From: Clostridium sp. BNL1100
Lineage (GTDB): Bacteria > Bacillota > Clostridia > Acetivibrionales > DSM-1351
Direction of reading: 5' to 3'
Length of the DNA stretch: 64,000 bases
NCBI RefSeq assembly: GCF_000244875.1
Contig: NC_016791.1
Coordinates: forward strand, 3,043,001-3,107,000
Shown here: one piece after another, positions 1-9,589 of the stretch
Position numbering within the stretch: position 1 is the first letter of the stretch
How the letters are laid out: each line of letters begins with the position of its first letter
Position numbers and translations under genes: made by a program
Notes under the pieces: generated by a model
Database searches by the model: none
What the model saw: only the letters and a program-made list of their open reading frames with translations
What the model was told of the DNA's origin: nothing

Positions 1-1
1 A

Positions 2-2005
2 ACAAGTCACAAACCCGGCTTTATTGAAGAGAAATATGAAGTAATAAAGGGGCTTCAGACAGATGCGCCGCTGAAAAGGGCCTTTTTTGCTAAAACCGGC
101 TATAGAATGGCTAAACAGGCCTGCCAGCAGTTTGACACTACACCTTCACCCGACATTGATAAAATTTTCAGTAAAAGCATAAAGACACATAATGATGGTG
201 TTTTCAGCGCATACACAGATGAAATGCGTAAGGCCAGAAGATGCGGAGTTATAACGGGTCTTCCCGATGCCTATGGCAGAGGCCGTATAATAGGCGATTA
301 TAGAAGGGTTGCCCTTTACGGCACAGATTTTTTAATAAATCAAAAGCAAAAAGACCTGGACAGTCTCAGAGGCACCATGACTGATGGCGTTATAAGGCTT
401 AGAGAAGAACTTCACGATCAGATTGCCGCACTTAACGATTTGGGTGTTCTTGGAAATTCTTATGGCTTTAACCTGAAGCGCCCTGCACAAAATGCCTTTG
501 AAGCTGTTCAGTGGACATATCTGGCATTTCTAGGTGCCTTAAAGGAAACCAACGGAGCTGCAAATTCTTTAGGCAGGCTCAATGTTTTTTTTGATATATT
601 CATTGAACGTGATATAAATAACGGTACCCTGACAGAAGCAGATGCGCAGGAGCTGATTGACCAGTTTGTTATAAAGCTGAGGCTTATAAGACACTTGCGT
701 ACCAAAGAGTATAATGAACTTTTTGCAGGAGACCCGGTTTGGTTGACAGAATCCCTTGGCGGAATCAGTAGTGATGGAAGACATATGATTTCCAAGACCT
801 CCTACAGATTCCTTCAAACTTTGAAGAATCTGGGAGCCGCACCTGAACCGAACCTTACGATACTATGGTCAGTTAAGTTACCTGAAAATTTCAAGAGGTT
901 TTGTGCTCAAATGTCTATTTCAACAAGTGCGATTCAGTATGAAAACGATGATATTATGCAGCCCCAGTATGGTGATGATTATGGTGTTTCCTGCTGTGTA
1001 TCCGCTATGCGTCTTGGAAAGGATATGCAGTTTTTCGGTGCAAGATGTAATCTTGCAAAGCTGCTTTTATTATCCTTAAACGGAGGACGTGACGAAATAA
1101 GCGGTGATCAGGTTGCACCTGAAATAAAGCCATATGAAGGCGAGTATTTGGAATATAATGAGGTTATAAAGAACTTTCTGGAACTTCAAGGTTGGCTGAC
1201 AGGTTTATATGTTAATACCATGAACATTATACATTATATGCACGATAAATACGCTTACGAGCGTCTCATGATGGCTCTTCATGACACGGACGTCAACAGA
1301 CTTATGGCTTTCGGTATTTCCGGATTATCAGTACTTGTGGACTCCTTGAGTGCCATTAAGCATACACGTGTTAGAGTAATAAGAGACGAACGTGGTATTA
1401 TTACAGACTTTAAGCAAGAAGGAAGTTATCCTCAATATGGAAACAACGACGATAGAGCCGACAGTATTGCAAAAGAGGTTGTTACAAGCTTCTACGAAAG
1501 TCTGAAAACTCACCCCACCTACCGCAATGCAAGGCATACTTTGTCAATCCTAACTATAACATCAAACGTTGTGTACGGAAAAAAAACAGGCTCTACTCCT
1601 GACGGCCGTAAAAAAGGAGAACCCTTTGCCCCTGGTGCAAACCCAATGCACAATAGAGATAAGTCAGGAATACTTGCTATGATGAATTCAGTGGCGAAGT
1701 TACCTTATAGTGTGTGCAATGACGGAATTTCCCTTACCCTATCAGTTATCCCGAATGCTTTGGGTAAGGAACTGAATACCAAAATTTCAAATCTTTCTGC
1801 ACTCATTGACGGTTATGTTATGAGCGGCGGCCATCATATAAATGTCAACGTACTTGATAAAGAAACTCTTGAAAGTGCCATGAAGGAACCTATGAAATAT
1901 AATCAGCTTACAGTTCGCGTGTCGGGCTATGCAGTACATTTTATTAAGCTAACCAAGGCACAGCAATTGGAAGTAATCTCAAGGACATTTCATGAAGCTA
2001 TGTAA
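2..2005 (+). CDS. pflB: Formate acetyltransferase (pyruvate formate-lyase), 5' end outside window
   Basis: Glycyl radical enzyme that converts pyruvate and CoA to acetyl-CoA and formate in the cytosol. The open frame runs from base 2, and its first residues ([11 protein letters not shown]) already align with PFL, so the start codon lies upstream; 667 residues are visible of the usual 740-760. Visible hallmarks are [19 protein letters not shown], the adjacent catalytic cysteines in GVSCCVSAM, the stretch [13 protein letters not shown], and the C-terminal glycyl radical loop [10 protein letters not shown]. The gene is closed by a strong hairpin at 2020-2067 and no activase gene follows, so pflA must lie upstream or elsewhere. 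Identity is certain. Regulation cannot be seen because the promoter is outside the window. Confidence 0.96.
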   Translation, partial: TSHKPGFIEEKYEVIKGLQTDAPLKRAFFAKTGYRMAKQACQQFDTTPSPDIDKIFSKSIKTHNDGVFSAYTDEMRKARRCGVITGLPDAYGRGRIIGDYRRVALYGTDFLINQKQKDLDSLRGTMTDGVIRLREELHDQIAALNDLGVLGNSYGFNLKRPAQNAFEAVQWTYLAFLGALKETNGAANSLGRLNVFFDIFIERDINNGTLTEADAQELIDQFVIKLRLIRHLRTKEYNELFAGDPVWLTESLGGISSDGRHMISKTSYRFLQTLKNLGAAPEPNLTILWSVKLPENFKRFCAQMSISTSAIQYENDDIMQPQYGDDYGVSCCVSAMRLGKDMQFFGARCNLAKLLLLSLNGGRDEISGDQVAPEIKPYEGEYLEYNEVIKNFLELQGWLTGLYVNTMNIIHYMHDKYAYERLMMALHDTDVNRLMAFGISGLSVLVDSLSAIKHTRVRVIRDERGIITDFKQEGSYPQYGNNDDRADSIAKEVVTSFYESLKTHPTYRNARHTLSILTITSNVVYGKKTGSTPDGRKKGEPFAPGANPMHNRDKSGILAMMNSVAKLPYSVCNDGISLTLSVIPNALGKELNTKISNLSALIDGYVMSGGHHINVNVLDKETLESAMKEPMKYNQLTVRVSGYAVHFIKLTKAQQLEVISRTFHEAM

Positions 2006-2019
2006 ATGATAAAATGGAA

Positions 2020-2067
2020 AAGCCTGATCAAGAAAAGCCATATGTTTGGTTTTTCTTGATCAGGCTT
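2020..2067. terminator. Bidirectional hairpin terminator between pflB and the flavin reductase gene
   Basis: A perfect 17-bp inverted repeat (2020-2036 with 2051-2067), extended by four pairs including one G-U, closes on a 6-base loop. T-rich sequence follows on the plus strand, and the minus strand also leaves into T-rich sequence, so it can end both convergent genes. Confidence 0.85.
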
Positions 2068-2088
2068 AGTTTTACTAACCTACCATAT

Positions 2089-2676
2089 TTATTTTTGATT
2101 TCTCTTGAGATTCTTCTTTTTAGTTACAGAATACCCAAAGTAACCCAAAGAGTTTCCAAGGGGATAATACTCACCATGTGAATAACAAATCAATTCCGCT
2201 TTCTTTAAATCAAGTTTGCCCTTTTCATCCAATAGTGATTCTTCAACATTTGTAGCTACGATTTCAGCCAAAAACAATACATGTGAACCCAGCTCAATGG
2301 ACTGTTTTACTACACACTCAAGGTTTAAAGGACATTCCTTTATAAGTGGAACTTGTACTTTTGAAGCAGTTTCAGCCGTCAAACCCATTTCCTCAAATTT
2401 ATCAATGTCTCTGCCTGACTTAACACCGCAGTAATCAGTTGCGAAGGTCAGCTTTTTTGTGGGAAGATTAATTACAAATTCACCTTTTTCTTTTATAAGT
2501 TCATAGGAATACCGTTCTTTTCTTACTGATATTGAGACCATTGGAGGGTCAGAGTTGATTGTCCCCGTCCAGGCAAGAGTAATTATATTAGGTTTTCCTT
2601 CATTATCCGTACATGATACCATTACAACCGGTACAGGATTTAACATTGTTGATGGTTTCCAAACTTGTTTAGCCAA
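2089..2676 (-). CDS. Flavin reductase-like, FMN-binding split-barrel protein
   Basis: A 195-residue protein of the flavin reductase-like / flavoredoxin family, which binds FMN in a split barrel and usually transfers electrons from NAD(P)H or ferredoxin. The N-terminal pattern, with WKPSTMLNPVPVVMVS followed by TLAWTGTINSDPPMVSISV, is typical; the domain fills residues 5-165 and a lysine-rich tail follows. The start is a TTG at 2676, chosen because AGGAGG lies 8 bases upstream. It appears monocistronic: an AT-rich gap separates it from the GH9 gene and a bidirectional terminator follows. The physiological electron partner cannot be read from the sequence. Confidence 0.85.
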   Translation of the reverse strand: MAKQVWKPSTMLNPVPVVMVSCTDNEGKPNIITLAWTGTINSDPPMVSISVRKERYSYELIKEKGEFVINLPTKKLTFATDYCGVKSGRDIDKFEEMGLTAETASKVQVPLIKECPLNLECVVKQSIELGSHVLFLAEIVATNVEESLLDEKGKLDLKKAELICYSHGEYYPLGNSLGYFGYSVTKKKNLKRNQK

Positions 2677-2769
2677 AATCGCAGCCTCCTTAAAGTCTAA
2701 TATTTTCTTTTTAAAATGCTAATACCAATATACTATGAATCCTTTTTTATTTTGATACCCGTTTAGAAT

Positions 2770-4539
2770 TTATCTGTTTGAGTTTAAATAGCCTAAAATA
2801 AAAATTACTGATGAATTCCAATAGGTAGCAACCTCATTTGTTGAAAAGGAATTAACATCATCTATATAACACTCCGCAGGAGATTTACCTGAGAGTTTGC
2901 TTTTTGCTACGTCGTCCTCCAGAGCCGAATCCGGCCCTCCTACCATTAATCCGGGAACGGGTTTTAATGCAAGGTCAGCCGCAGACGGTCTGTGATACGG
3001 CTTATTAACCTGCTTTGAACCAAACCCGGTTATATAGCTCTGGTTAAGTGTATTCCTACCCAGCAGATAATGTGTACAATCTTCGACTGTCTGGGTATAT
3101 TTGTCATCCGTTTTAAGTCTGTCGGCTATAAGCAGGTGGATAGCATGTGTTGCAACGTTCATGTTACTTCCCCAGTTATACTCCATTTTATGCATTGCAA
3201 CCAGATATCCGTCTTTTTGACCTGTAGATGCAAACATATCAGCTTTGGCAAGCCACGACTTTTTGATTTCATGCGCTTTTTCCTGATCGGTTCCAGATAC
3301 ATCCGAAAACATATATGCAATTGCTGCAAATCCGCTTACATTCTGCCATCCAAGTCCAAAGCCTTCAACTTGATAATTGTCTACAAAATATTCGTTGTAT
3401 TTCTCGTCTCCTGTGGCTCTGAAGAGTTCTGCAGCTGCCCAGGCTTTCTCATCCTTCCCTGAGCTGTCACCATACTCGCCTGATGCCACATCTGAAGGAT
3501 TCTTAAAATAAACAAAATCCTTGTTTTTTACAAGCCATTCCCAGGCTTTTTGTGAGGCCTGCAAACAGTTTTGAGCAAATACAGGATCTATAGTCATATA
3601 TATTCTTGAAGCCATTGCCGTAACTGCTGCAAAATCAGCAGTAGCATTAGTAGATATTGGCATTACAAGCTGATCGTCAACATCTTTGTCAGGCATTGTT
3701 GTCATTTCGGGGAATCCCCTTGAAGTGACCTTGTGATATACTCCGCCTGACTCGCTGTCTTGCATTTTGAGTAGCCACTGTATTCCATATTTTGCTTCAT
3801 CAAGAACGTCAGGTATCTTATTGCCGCTTTCGGGAATACGAACTGTATCCGTAAAAGCTTGGGGATAAATTTCATATGCCAAAAGTAAGCCTGCTGCTGT
3901 CACAGATGCGGGTACAACGTATCTTCCGTAATCTCCTGCATCGTGCCAGCCTCCGCTTACGTCAATCTCTCTGGTTTCATCGTTATACAATTTGGCTAAT
4001 GCTTTGTGACAATCCGTATGACTGTACTCACCTGCAAATTCAGTTGTCAAAGCTGTTCCGCACCGTTGGTAATATAGTGCTTTAAGCATAGCATCGCCAA
4101 TCTTTGTATATACATTGTCATCTATAAAAAAATCGTAAGATTTACCTAACCCTGATATCGAGATAAAGTACTTACCGGGTACTGTAATTTTACTAAAGTC
4201 CGCATAGCATACAGTATCTCCGCTGGATTCGTCCTTTGTATTCCCAGTCAGATCTCCTGTTAAAACTGCCACACCTGTTTTACTGTCAACCACCTGAAAC
4301 TTTTTATATTGTCCCTTAATAACAGCTATTTTTTTTGCAAGTAGTTTATAACCCACCTGATCTAAATGGATTTCATCACTGAGTTTATTTTCAGTTTTTA
4401 AATTCTGTGACACATTCGTAGCTACATGTGTAGTTTCTTCTGAAATATCACTGCTTACAGGCTTGGACGCACAGGAACTCATGGTAAAAATAAAACTGCC
4501 TGCCAGAGTAAGGCTTATAATTGTATTTTTCCAATTCAT
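2770..4539 (-). CDS. Cell-surface lipoprotein glycoside hydrolase family 9 (endoglucanase/cellodextrinase type)
   Basis: A GH9 enzyme that hydrolyses beta-1,4-glucan with inversion. With the ATG at 4539 the protein has 589 residues: a lipoprotein signal ending TMSSC (Cys23), an N-terminal immunoglobulin-like module of the CelD_N type (about 53-140, HLDQVGYKLLAKK), then the (alpha/alpha)6 catalytic domain. Catalytic aspartates lie in GGWHDAGDYGRYV (Asp200 and Asp203), the histidine in YHRPSAADLAL, and the proton-donor glutamate in STNEVATYWNSS. An upstream in-frame start at 4608 would add 23 residues before the signal peptide, so 4539 is preferred, although its ribosome site (GGAAAGAG) is only fair. 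There is no dockerin or carbohydrate-binding module, so I infer a membrane-anchored enzyme outside the cellulosome, perhaps acting on cellodextrins near the cell. Confidence 0.92.
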   Translation of the reverse strand: MNWKNTIISLTLAGSFIFTMSSCASKPVSSDISEETTHVATNVSQNLKTENKLSDEIHLDQVGYKLLAKKIAVIKGQYKKFQVVDSKTGVAVLTGDLTGNTKDESSGDTVCYADFSKITVPGKYFISISGLGKSYDFFIDDNVYTKIGDAMLKALYYQRCGTALTTEFAGEYSHTDCHKALAKLYNDETREIDVSGGWHDAGDYGRYVVPASVTAAGLLLAYEIYPQAFTDTVRIPESGNKIPDVLDEAKYGIQWLLKMQDSESGGVYHKVTSRGFPEMTTMPDKDVDDQLVMPISTNATADFAAVTAMASRIYMTIDPVFAQNCLQASQKAWEWLVKNKDFVYFKNPSDVASGEYGDSSGKDEKAWAAAELFRATGDEKYNEYFVDNYQVEGFGLGWQNVSGFAAIAYMFSDVSGTDQEKAHEIKKSWLAKADMFASTGQKDGYLVAMHKMEYNWGSNMNVATHAIHLLIADRLKTDDKYTQTVEDCTHYLLGRNTLNQSYITGFGSKQVNKPYHRPSAADLALKPVPGLMVGGPDSALEDDVAKSKLSGKSPAECYIDDVNSFSTNEVATYWNSSVIFILGYLNSNR

Positions 4540-4678
4540 TAGTAAACACTCTTTCCATTTTATATGTATTATCAAATATTTAGTTTTCAACAAATAATTG
4601 CAAAACAATATCTATTATATATTATTCGGGAAGAGAATGTATTAATTTTTTATTAATTAGGCTTAAGTATATATAACT

Positions 4679-6130
4679 CTAGTTATGTTTTGTCTGTGTG
4701 AACTCAATATTTTTATATTTCTTTGCGGTATCTTCCAGTGAAGCAGATGAATCTTCTAATAAATATTTGTTAAAAAAATTCAAAGTAAAATCATTTATAA
4801 TTTTATGTACACTATGAGGTTTATAACCAATAGATAATAATGGAGTATAAAGGCTTAAATCGGTATAACTAAAGTGATTCGTTTTATTTATTAAGAGAGA
4901 ATACCCTCCGTTTGAAATAGCATTATTTCTTTGGTTGTACATTTTCTCTTTATAGGCTTTATAACTCTCACGTAAATCACCATCTATTCCCATTTTACTC
5001 AAATATTCATCATAATTTTGTGTACTATCCATAGACGCTTCAGCGTCCATCACCATGAATGGCTTCCCTAAACTCTTTTCAGAAAATGGTGACCCCGCAA
5101 AAGCACCATCCATGTTTATGCCCGCTTTAACTCTTGAATCCCGCATAACAATTTGTCCTGCTGTTGCACCTCCATATGAATGCCCGAACATGCCTACTTT
5201 GTCCAAATCAATTCTTCCAGAGAAATGATCTAGAGGATCTTTTTTATTAATCTCTTCGATTTTATCCAGCACAAACTGTACATCTTTTACCCATATTTCA
5301 TTGTGACCATCCATTTTTTCAATGTCTTCATTAAGCATCTTTACATTATCATTGCTATATTGAGCAACCCTTCCGTTTGAGAAGACTGTAGCCATTGCAT
5401 CGTAAGTGTGGTCAATTCCAACTACAATATAACCTTGACTTGCCAATTCTTCCACTTGAAATGTATTTGCATTCCTAAAAAGACCAAAACCATGGGAAAA
5501 TATCAGAAGTGGATATTTTTGTTGTTTACCGGAAAGCTTAGCATTTGAATAGGAGTTACTTTCTACATACTTTAAGTGGCTAAATAGTACGGATGGTATA
5601 CCATTTGACTTTTCAATACCCTTTGAAATCTCGGAGAAATCTTTTATATACGGTGCTCTTTTCATGTTGTCAGAATTTTCGGCAGGATACCATACCTGAA
5701 CCATCAACTCCCTTTTATCATCCGGGTCTTTTGTTGCTTCTTCCAAACGGTTTTCATCAATCCAATCATATGTAACTGTTCCTACTAGGTATGGTCCAGT
5801 TGGTTTTTCAAGAGAAAAAACAGGCAATAGTGTCGGAAATGCAACAGCTATTACAAGGTATAAAAATGAAAATATCGACGCCATAACAAATTTCCAGGTT
5901 TTTCTGAGCTTTCTACCTTTACGAAAGAAAATCAGGACATTCAGCGGAAGACAGATGTATGCCGGTAACATTTGTATACGGTAACCTTCTAAAATTATTT
6001 GGATAAGTGTTATTACAAACGAAATTCCGAATAAAATACAAGGTATTTTATTTGCATTCTTTTTTCTAAATAACAGCCAACCCAGCATGGAAAAATTAAT
6101 AATAATAAGTACTATTTCAAATAACCTCAT
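4679..6130 (-). CDS. Membrane-anchored alpha/beta hydrolase, PAF-acetylhydrolase/dienelactone hydrolase-like
   Basis: A 483-residue protein with about four hydrophobic segments in the first 105 residues, followed by an alpha/beta-hydrolase domain. The nucleophile elbow is GHSYGG (Ser318), and the oxyanion-side motif FSHGFG (about 211-216), HTYDA and a late NHFSYTD histidine fit the plasma PAF-acetylhydrolase/chlorophyllase-like branch. It is probably an ester or lipid hydrolase held in the membrane; the substrate is unknown. The gene stands alone between the GH9 gene and a terminator, with no functional hint from its neighbours. The fold is clear and the activity is inferred. Confidence 0.75.
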   Translation of the reverse strand: MRLFEIVLIIINFSMLGWLLFRKKNANKIPCILFGISFVITLIQIILEGYRIQMLPAYICLPLNVLIFFRKGRKLRKTWKFVMASIFSFLYLVIAVAFPTLLPVFSLEKPTGPYLVGTVTYDWIDENRLEEATKDPDDKRELMVQVWYPAENSDNMKRAPYIKDFSEISKGIEKSNGIPSVLFSHLKYVESNSYSNAKLSGKQQKYPLLIFSHGFGLFRNANTFQVEELASQGYIVVGIDHTYDAMATVFSNGRVAQYSNDNVKMLNEDIEKMDGHNEIWVKDVQFVLDKIEEINKKDPLDHFSGRIDLDKVGMFGHSYGGATAGQIVMRDSRVKAGINMDGAFAGSPFSEKSLGKPFMVMDAEASMDSTQNYDEYLSKMGIDGDLRESYKAYKEKMYNQRNNAISNGGYSLLINKTNHFSYTDLSLYTPLLSIGYKPHSVHKIINDFTLNFFNKYLLEDSSASLEDTAKKYKNIEFTQTKHN

Positions 6131-6257
6131 TTTATTATCCTTCTAATAAATTTACTAACATGAAATTATAACTTACATTGTAATTATATATCTAGCCAAT
6201 ATGTAAATCTATGGTAATAATACAGTAAATCTGTAAATTTAATGGTTAAAAGTGCAT

Positions 6258-6290
6258 AAAAAAGGCAGAGTATTAAGCTCTGCCTTTTTT
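6258..6290. terminator. Symmetric hairpin terminator after the aldo/keto reductase gene
   Basis: A 13-bp perfect inverted repeat (AAAAAAGGCAGAG, 6258-6270, with its complement at 6278-6290) and a 7-base loop, with A and T tracts built into the stem so that both strands show a U-run. It lies 65 bases past the stop of the minus-strand aldo/keto reductase gene. Confidence 0.85.
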
Positions 6291-6354
6291 AGACATTGTG
6301 CCGTTTATTACCAAGAAGTTTACCCAACAAACTCATGAGTCAACATAAACATAA

Positions 6355-7512
6355 CTACCTACCCAAAACATTATGAACTTTTGGCATCCATTCACTTATA
6401 GAAATTCTCTGTGGACACTTCTCTTCACAAATTTTGCACTGAATACATGCGATTGCATGTCCGGCCGCATCAAAGAAGTTATGGTATGTTTGCTTTGCTC
6501 CTGCAATATCTTCATGTACAATACTCTCATTATATAATTCAAAGTTTCTCGGTATATTTACATTGTTAGGACAAGGCATACAATAGCTGCAGCCTGTACA
6601 TGGTATTGCAGCCCTTTCATTATACTTTTGCCTTACAAGATCAATTGCATCAAGCTCTTCCTTACCGAACAGTCCAACGCCCGATCTGTTTGCCGAAGCT
6701 ATGTTTTCCTCAACCTGTTGCATGTTGCTCATACCGCTTAATATAACAGATACCTCAGACTGATTCCACAACCACTGTAATGCCCAGTAAGATGGTGTCC
6801 AACCCTTTTTATTCTGATCCATTATTATCCTTATATCTTTAGGAGGGTTGGCTAGCCTCCCTCCTAAAAGAGGTTCCATTATAACAACCCCAATACCTTT
6901 AGAGGCTGCATATTTCAATCCTTTTAGCCCTGCCTGATTTTCGATATCCATATAGTTGTATTGAATCTGGCAAAAATCCCATTTGTCATAGCCGTCAACA
7001 ATTTCTATAAATGCTTTGGCATTGTCATGGAAAGAAAAACCGATATACTTGATTTTGCCGACCTTTTTAGCTTCTTCTGCACGCTTGATAATTTCATGCT
7101 TTACTATTACATTTCTGTAGGATTCACCGGATAAAGCATGCAGCAGGTAAAAATCAATACAGTCTGTCTGAAGTTTTTGTAACTGTTCATCCAAAATCCT
7201 GTCAAAATCCTCAGGCTTATTAATCAGCCAGGTAGGCGACTTAGTTGCCAGCATTACCTTTTCCCTGTAGCCGTCCTTCAAGGCTTTTCCTGTTACAATT
7301 TCGCTGTTTCCGCCATGGTAGGGATATGCGGTGTCTATATAATTAACTCCCTGGTCAATGGCATTACGTATCATTTTTATTGCTTCCGCCTCAACTATGT
7401 CCTTGCTGAGCCTATTGCTATTGTTAACGTTTCCATCAGTAGGCAGACGCATTGTTCCGAACCCAAGTGCTGAAACCTTTACATCGAGTTTTCCAAATTT
7501 TCTATATTCCAT
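6355..7512 (-). CDS. Aldo/keto reductase with C-terminal 4Fe-4S ferredoxin-like domain
   Basis: A 385-residue fusion of an aldo/keto reductase TIM barrel (about 1-275) with a cysteine-rich C-terminus. The AKR tetrad is visible as Asp60, Tyr65 (YIDTAYPYHGG), Lys91 (LATKSP) and His125 (FYLLHAL). Two cluster motifs follow, CTGCSYCMPC and CIQCKICEEKC. This family is common in anaerobes, but the substrate is usually unknown. The ATG at 7512 is chosen because GGAGG lies just upstream; a start four codons earlier would be read through that ribosome site. A sigma-A-type promoter and a perfect 21-bp palindrome lie upstream, so the gene may have a dedicated repressor. Confidence 0.9.
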   Translation of the reverse strand: MEYRKFGKLDVKVSALGFGTMRLPTDGNVNNSNRLSKDIVEAEAIKMIRNAIDQGVNYIDTAYPYHGGNSEIVTGKALKDGYREKVMLATKSPTWLINKPEDFDRILDEQLQKLQTDCIDFYLLHALSGESYRNVIVKHEIIKRAEEAKKVGKIKYIGFSFHDNAKAFIEIVDGYDKWDFCQIQYNYMDIENQAGLKGLKYAASKGIGVVIMEPLLGGRLANPPKDIRIIMDQNKKGWTPSYWALQWLWNQSEVSVILSGMSNMQQVEENIASANRSGVGLFGKEELDAIDLVRQKYNERAAIPCTGCSYCMPCPNNVNIPRNFELYNESIVHEDIAGAKQTYHNFFDAAGHAIACIQCKICEEKCPQRISISEWMPKVHNVLGR

Positions 7513-7539
7513 TATTCCCTCCATTAAATATAATGTAGT

Positions 7540-7560
7540 TAAATTCTACAATAGAATTTA
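7540..7560. promoter_or_regulatory. Perfect 21-bp palindrome, candidate operator of the aldo/keto reductase gene
   Basis: TAAATTCTA, three bases CAA, then TAGAATTTA: nine perfect base pairs on each side. It lies between the predicted start of transcription (about 7570) and the ribosome site, where a repressor would block the gene. It could also fold in the mRNA leader. The cognate regulator is not recognisable here. Confidence 0.45.
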
Positions 7561-7576
7561 TTTTGAATAAATGTAT

Positions 7577-7605
7577 TCTATACCTTAAAGCATACTTTAT
7601 GGCAA
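7577..7605 (-). promoter_or_regulatory. Sigma-A-type promoter for the aldo/keto reductase gene
   Basis: On the minus strand TTGCCA (7600-7605), a 17-base spacer and TATAGA (7577-7582). The predicted leader of about 58 bases contains the 7540-7560 palindrome. Confidence 0.5.
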
Positions 7606-7624
7606 TACTTTTTTGTGAAAAAGT

Positions 7625-8920
7625 TTAAGATTCTTGTTGTTCAAGCTTAATATAATCAATAAATTCTTTTTCCCAATCATAAAAAGAAGAAGAATCAGTC
7701 TTATTATCAATAATTCTCTTTTTCAGTTCTTGTATTTCTTGTTGATCAAGGAGTTTGAACACACATTCATATTCCCCGTCAAAGAAACATTCATTGAGAA
7801 CCTCCGATAAATCATCCAGACTTTTTACACTCTGTGAGACCATTGCAATTTTATCATCCAAAAATCTGCAATCTTTCATTTCATCAATTAATACTCTTAA
7901 ATCTTCATCTTCCATTTTATTACCATCAATATATCCCGAAAGTAAGTTTTCATCTTCCTCTTCATATAGTGTTATAAACAATTTGTCCAGCTTACCCAGA
8001 TTTATATTATGTTTAACTCTTGAGATAATATTTTTTAAAGTTATTTTGAAATATTCAATAGTAGCCTGTGATTCCACTTTCATAAATGCCAATACTTTAT
8101 AAAAAGCTCGCTCCATTTTTTGTACAAGTACCGTTTCATTGACCTTTTTAAGTTGTATTAACAGCCATTCCCTGTCTTCCTCACTTATATCCAGCCTGTC
8201 AAGCTTATAACCGAGCATGCTTCTACCAAGTAAATTCATAAGTACCAACTCAAATACATTTAGCATGTCTTCTCTGAAATTCTTGCTATAACCTTTCATA
8301 AGACACTCGATGCTATGTGCATCATACAGAGAACAGAAAACATTTTCCATATCAAGGTGGGTTACATATTCATGGATATACTCTATGCCTTTTAAATCCA
8401 TTTCGTCATAGGAGAGAGGATAATCCAAACTACCGTTCATTTCGTGTGCAGAAAACCTGTAGTCATACCAGTCAAAGAATTCCTTCAGTCCAATAAAAAC
8501 AGTATCGTTGTACGCCAAATTACTGATTTTCGGACCTTCAGTCTTTATTTTTATCCATAGCCTTTTTGCATCCTCAAAATAATATCTGATTAACTCATTT
8601 CCTTTTTCAAACAATTCCTCAATACTCTCATGTTCAAGTAATTCTGAGGCAATAACAACATTGTCCTGACACTTCAATGCCACACTTATAGAGAAACAAA
8701 TTGAATTGAGTAGACTTTCAGCACTCTCCGCTGTTACAGAACTGCTCTCTCCAAAAGTATACTTTTCTATTTGCTTGGAAAGCAGACCTAGCAGCCCCAC
8801 TTGAATTTTCTTTACCTGATCGGAACCGATTATACCCTCTTTTGCTGCACCCTGTAAAAGAGACTGAAAATACTCGCTCCTCACAGTTTGTATATGCTCA
8901 TATCTCTGTAATGCATCCAT
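7625..8920 (-). CDS. DUF6179-like protein of unknown function
   Basis: A 431-residue, mostly helical, soluble protein without signal peptide or membrane segment. The N-terminal part (YEHIQTVRSEYFQSLL, then KYTFGESSSVTAESAES) resembles what I recall as the DUF6179 family of Firmicutes. It follows the DUF6323-like gene after 27 bases, and these two families are commonly adjacent, so the products may act together. The C-terminal 150 residues are acidic and rich in Asp, Glu and Ser. No catalytic motif is visible. Assignment to the family is from memory of sequence character; the function is unknown. Confidence 0.7.
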   Translation of the reverse strand: MDALQRYEHIQTVRSEYFQSLLQGAAKEGIIGSDQVKKIQVGLLGLLSKQIEKYTFGESSSVTAESAESLLNSICFSISVALKCQDNVVIASELLEHESIEELFEKGNELIRYYFEDAKRLWIKIKTEGPKISNLAYNDTVFIGLKEFFDWYDYRFSAHEMNGSLDYPLSYDEMDLKGIEYIHEYVTHLDMENVFCSLYDAHSIECLMKGYSKNFREDMLNVFELVLMNLLGRSMLGYKLDRLDISEEDREWLLIQLKKVNETVLVQKMERAFYKVLAFMKVESQATIEYFKITLKNIISRVKHNINLGKLDKLFITLYEEEDENLLSGYIDGNKMEDEDLRVLIDEMKDCRFLDDKIAMVSQSVKSLDDLSEVLNECFFDGEYECVFKLLDQQEIQELKKRIIDNKTDSSSFYDWEKEFIDYIKLEQQES

Positions 8921-8947
8921 TATAAGTTCTCCTCCTTAACGTGTATG

Positions 8948-9418
8948 TTAATCATCATCGTAAGAATCAAGATACTTATAAGCCTCCTGTCCGTATCTTA
9001 TGCTTCTGCACACATCTTCCAAGCTGGTCTCCCTCAAGTATTCAATTGAACCCTGGCATTGATTATCAAAGCTCTTGCGCATATAGCGTATCAGTTCGTC
9101 ATCTGTAAATTCATCAAGGGATTCATTTTTAAAATAGTAAAAAATGTCCTGTAGTTCAGATAAAGTATCCATGTAGTTTTCCTGCCAGATAAATGGCGAA
9201 TCACAAAACTCGAAAATCAGTTTGTCTAGAATTCCCTTCCCCAGTTCTACACGTCCATATCTTTTTAGCGTATTATATCTCTCCTCTGAAAGAGTTTGGA
9301 TTTGCGCATTTGTAAGCACTAAGCCAAATTTTGACGAAAATTCATTGCATTTTTCAATTTGATTAATTTCAGACTCGTTCTGAGATAATAGTTTTTGTAT
9401 TTGCAAAAAATCTTTCAT
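8948..9418 (-). CDS. DUF6323-like protein of unknown function
   Basis: A 156-residue acidic protein; the stretches GLVLTNAQIQTLSEERYNT, GRVELGKGILDKLIFEFCDS and LQDIFYYFKNESLDEFTDDE resemble the DUF6323 family. It is the first gene of a two-gene unit with the DUF6179-like gene. The ATG at 9418 is chosen because AGGAGGA lies 5 bases upstream; an earlier in-frame start would extend through this site. A clear promoter (9520-9548) gives a leader of about 95 bases. No function is known to me. Confidence 0.72.
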   Translation of the reverse strand: MKDFLQIQKLLSQNESEINQIEKCNEFSSKFGLVLTNAQIQTLSEERYNTLKRYGRVELGKGILDKLIFEFCDSPFIWQENYMDTLSELQDIFYYFKNESLDEFTDDELIRYMRKSFDNQCQGSIEYLRETSLEDVCRSIRYGQEAYKYLDSYDDD

Positions 9419-9446
9419 AAAAATCCTCCTTTTATTAAAAAAGTCC

Positions 9447-9475
9447 TTGACAACCACACTCTTTTATGGTATAGT
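9447..9475 (+). promoter_or_regulatory. Plus-strand sigma-A-type promoter with no downstream gene
   Basis: TTGACA (9447-9452), 17 bases, then TATAGT (9470-9475), facing right. There is no plus-strand gene ahead; a hairpin terminator lies about 75-110 bases downstream. It faces the minus-strand promoter at 9520-9548. Confidence 0.45.
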
Positions 9476-9519
9476 ATAATTGGATAGGTTTTTATAATTA
9501 TTTAGAATTACTAAATTTA

Positions 9520-9548
9520 ATAATATAACTTTTAATATCTTTTGTCAA
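9520..9548 (-). promoter_or_regulatory. Sigma-A-type promoter for the DUF6323-DUF6179 pair
   Basis: On the minus strand TTGACA (9543-9548), 17 bases, then TATTAT (9520-9525). Start of transcription is expected near 9513, about 95 bases before the ATG. Confidence 0.65.
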
Positions 9549-9554
9549 TATAAA

Positions 9555-9589
9555 AAAAAGATGCCGGCACTAATGTCCGGCATCTTTTT
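9555..9589. terminator. Terminator of the hydrogenase operon
   Basis: A 13-bp perfect inverted repeat (AAAAAGATGCCGG at 9555-9567, complement at 9577-9589) with a 9-base loop. The minus strand leaves into a run of T, so it ends the hydrogenase operon, whose last stop codon is at 9606; on the plus strand five T also follow. Confidence 0.85.
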
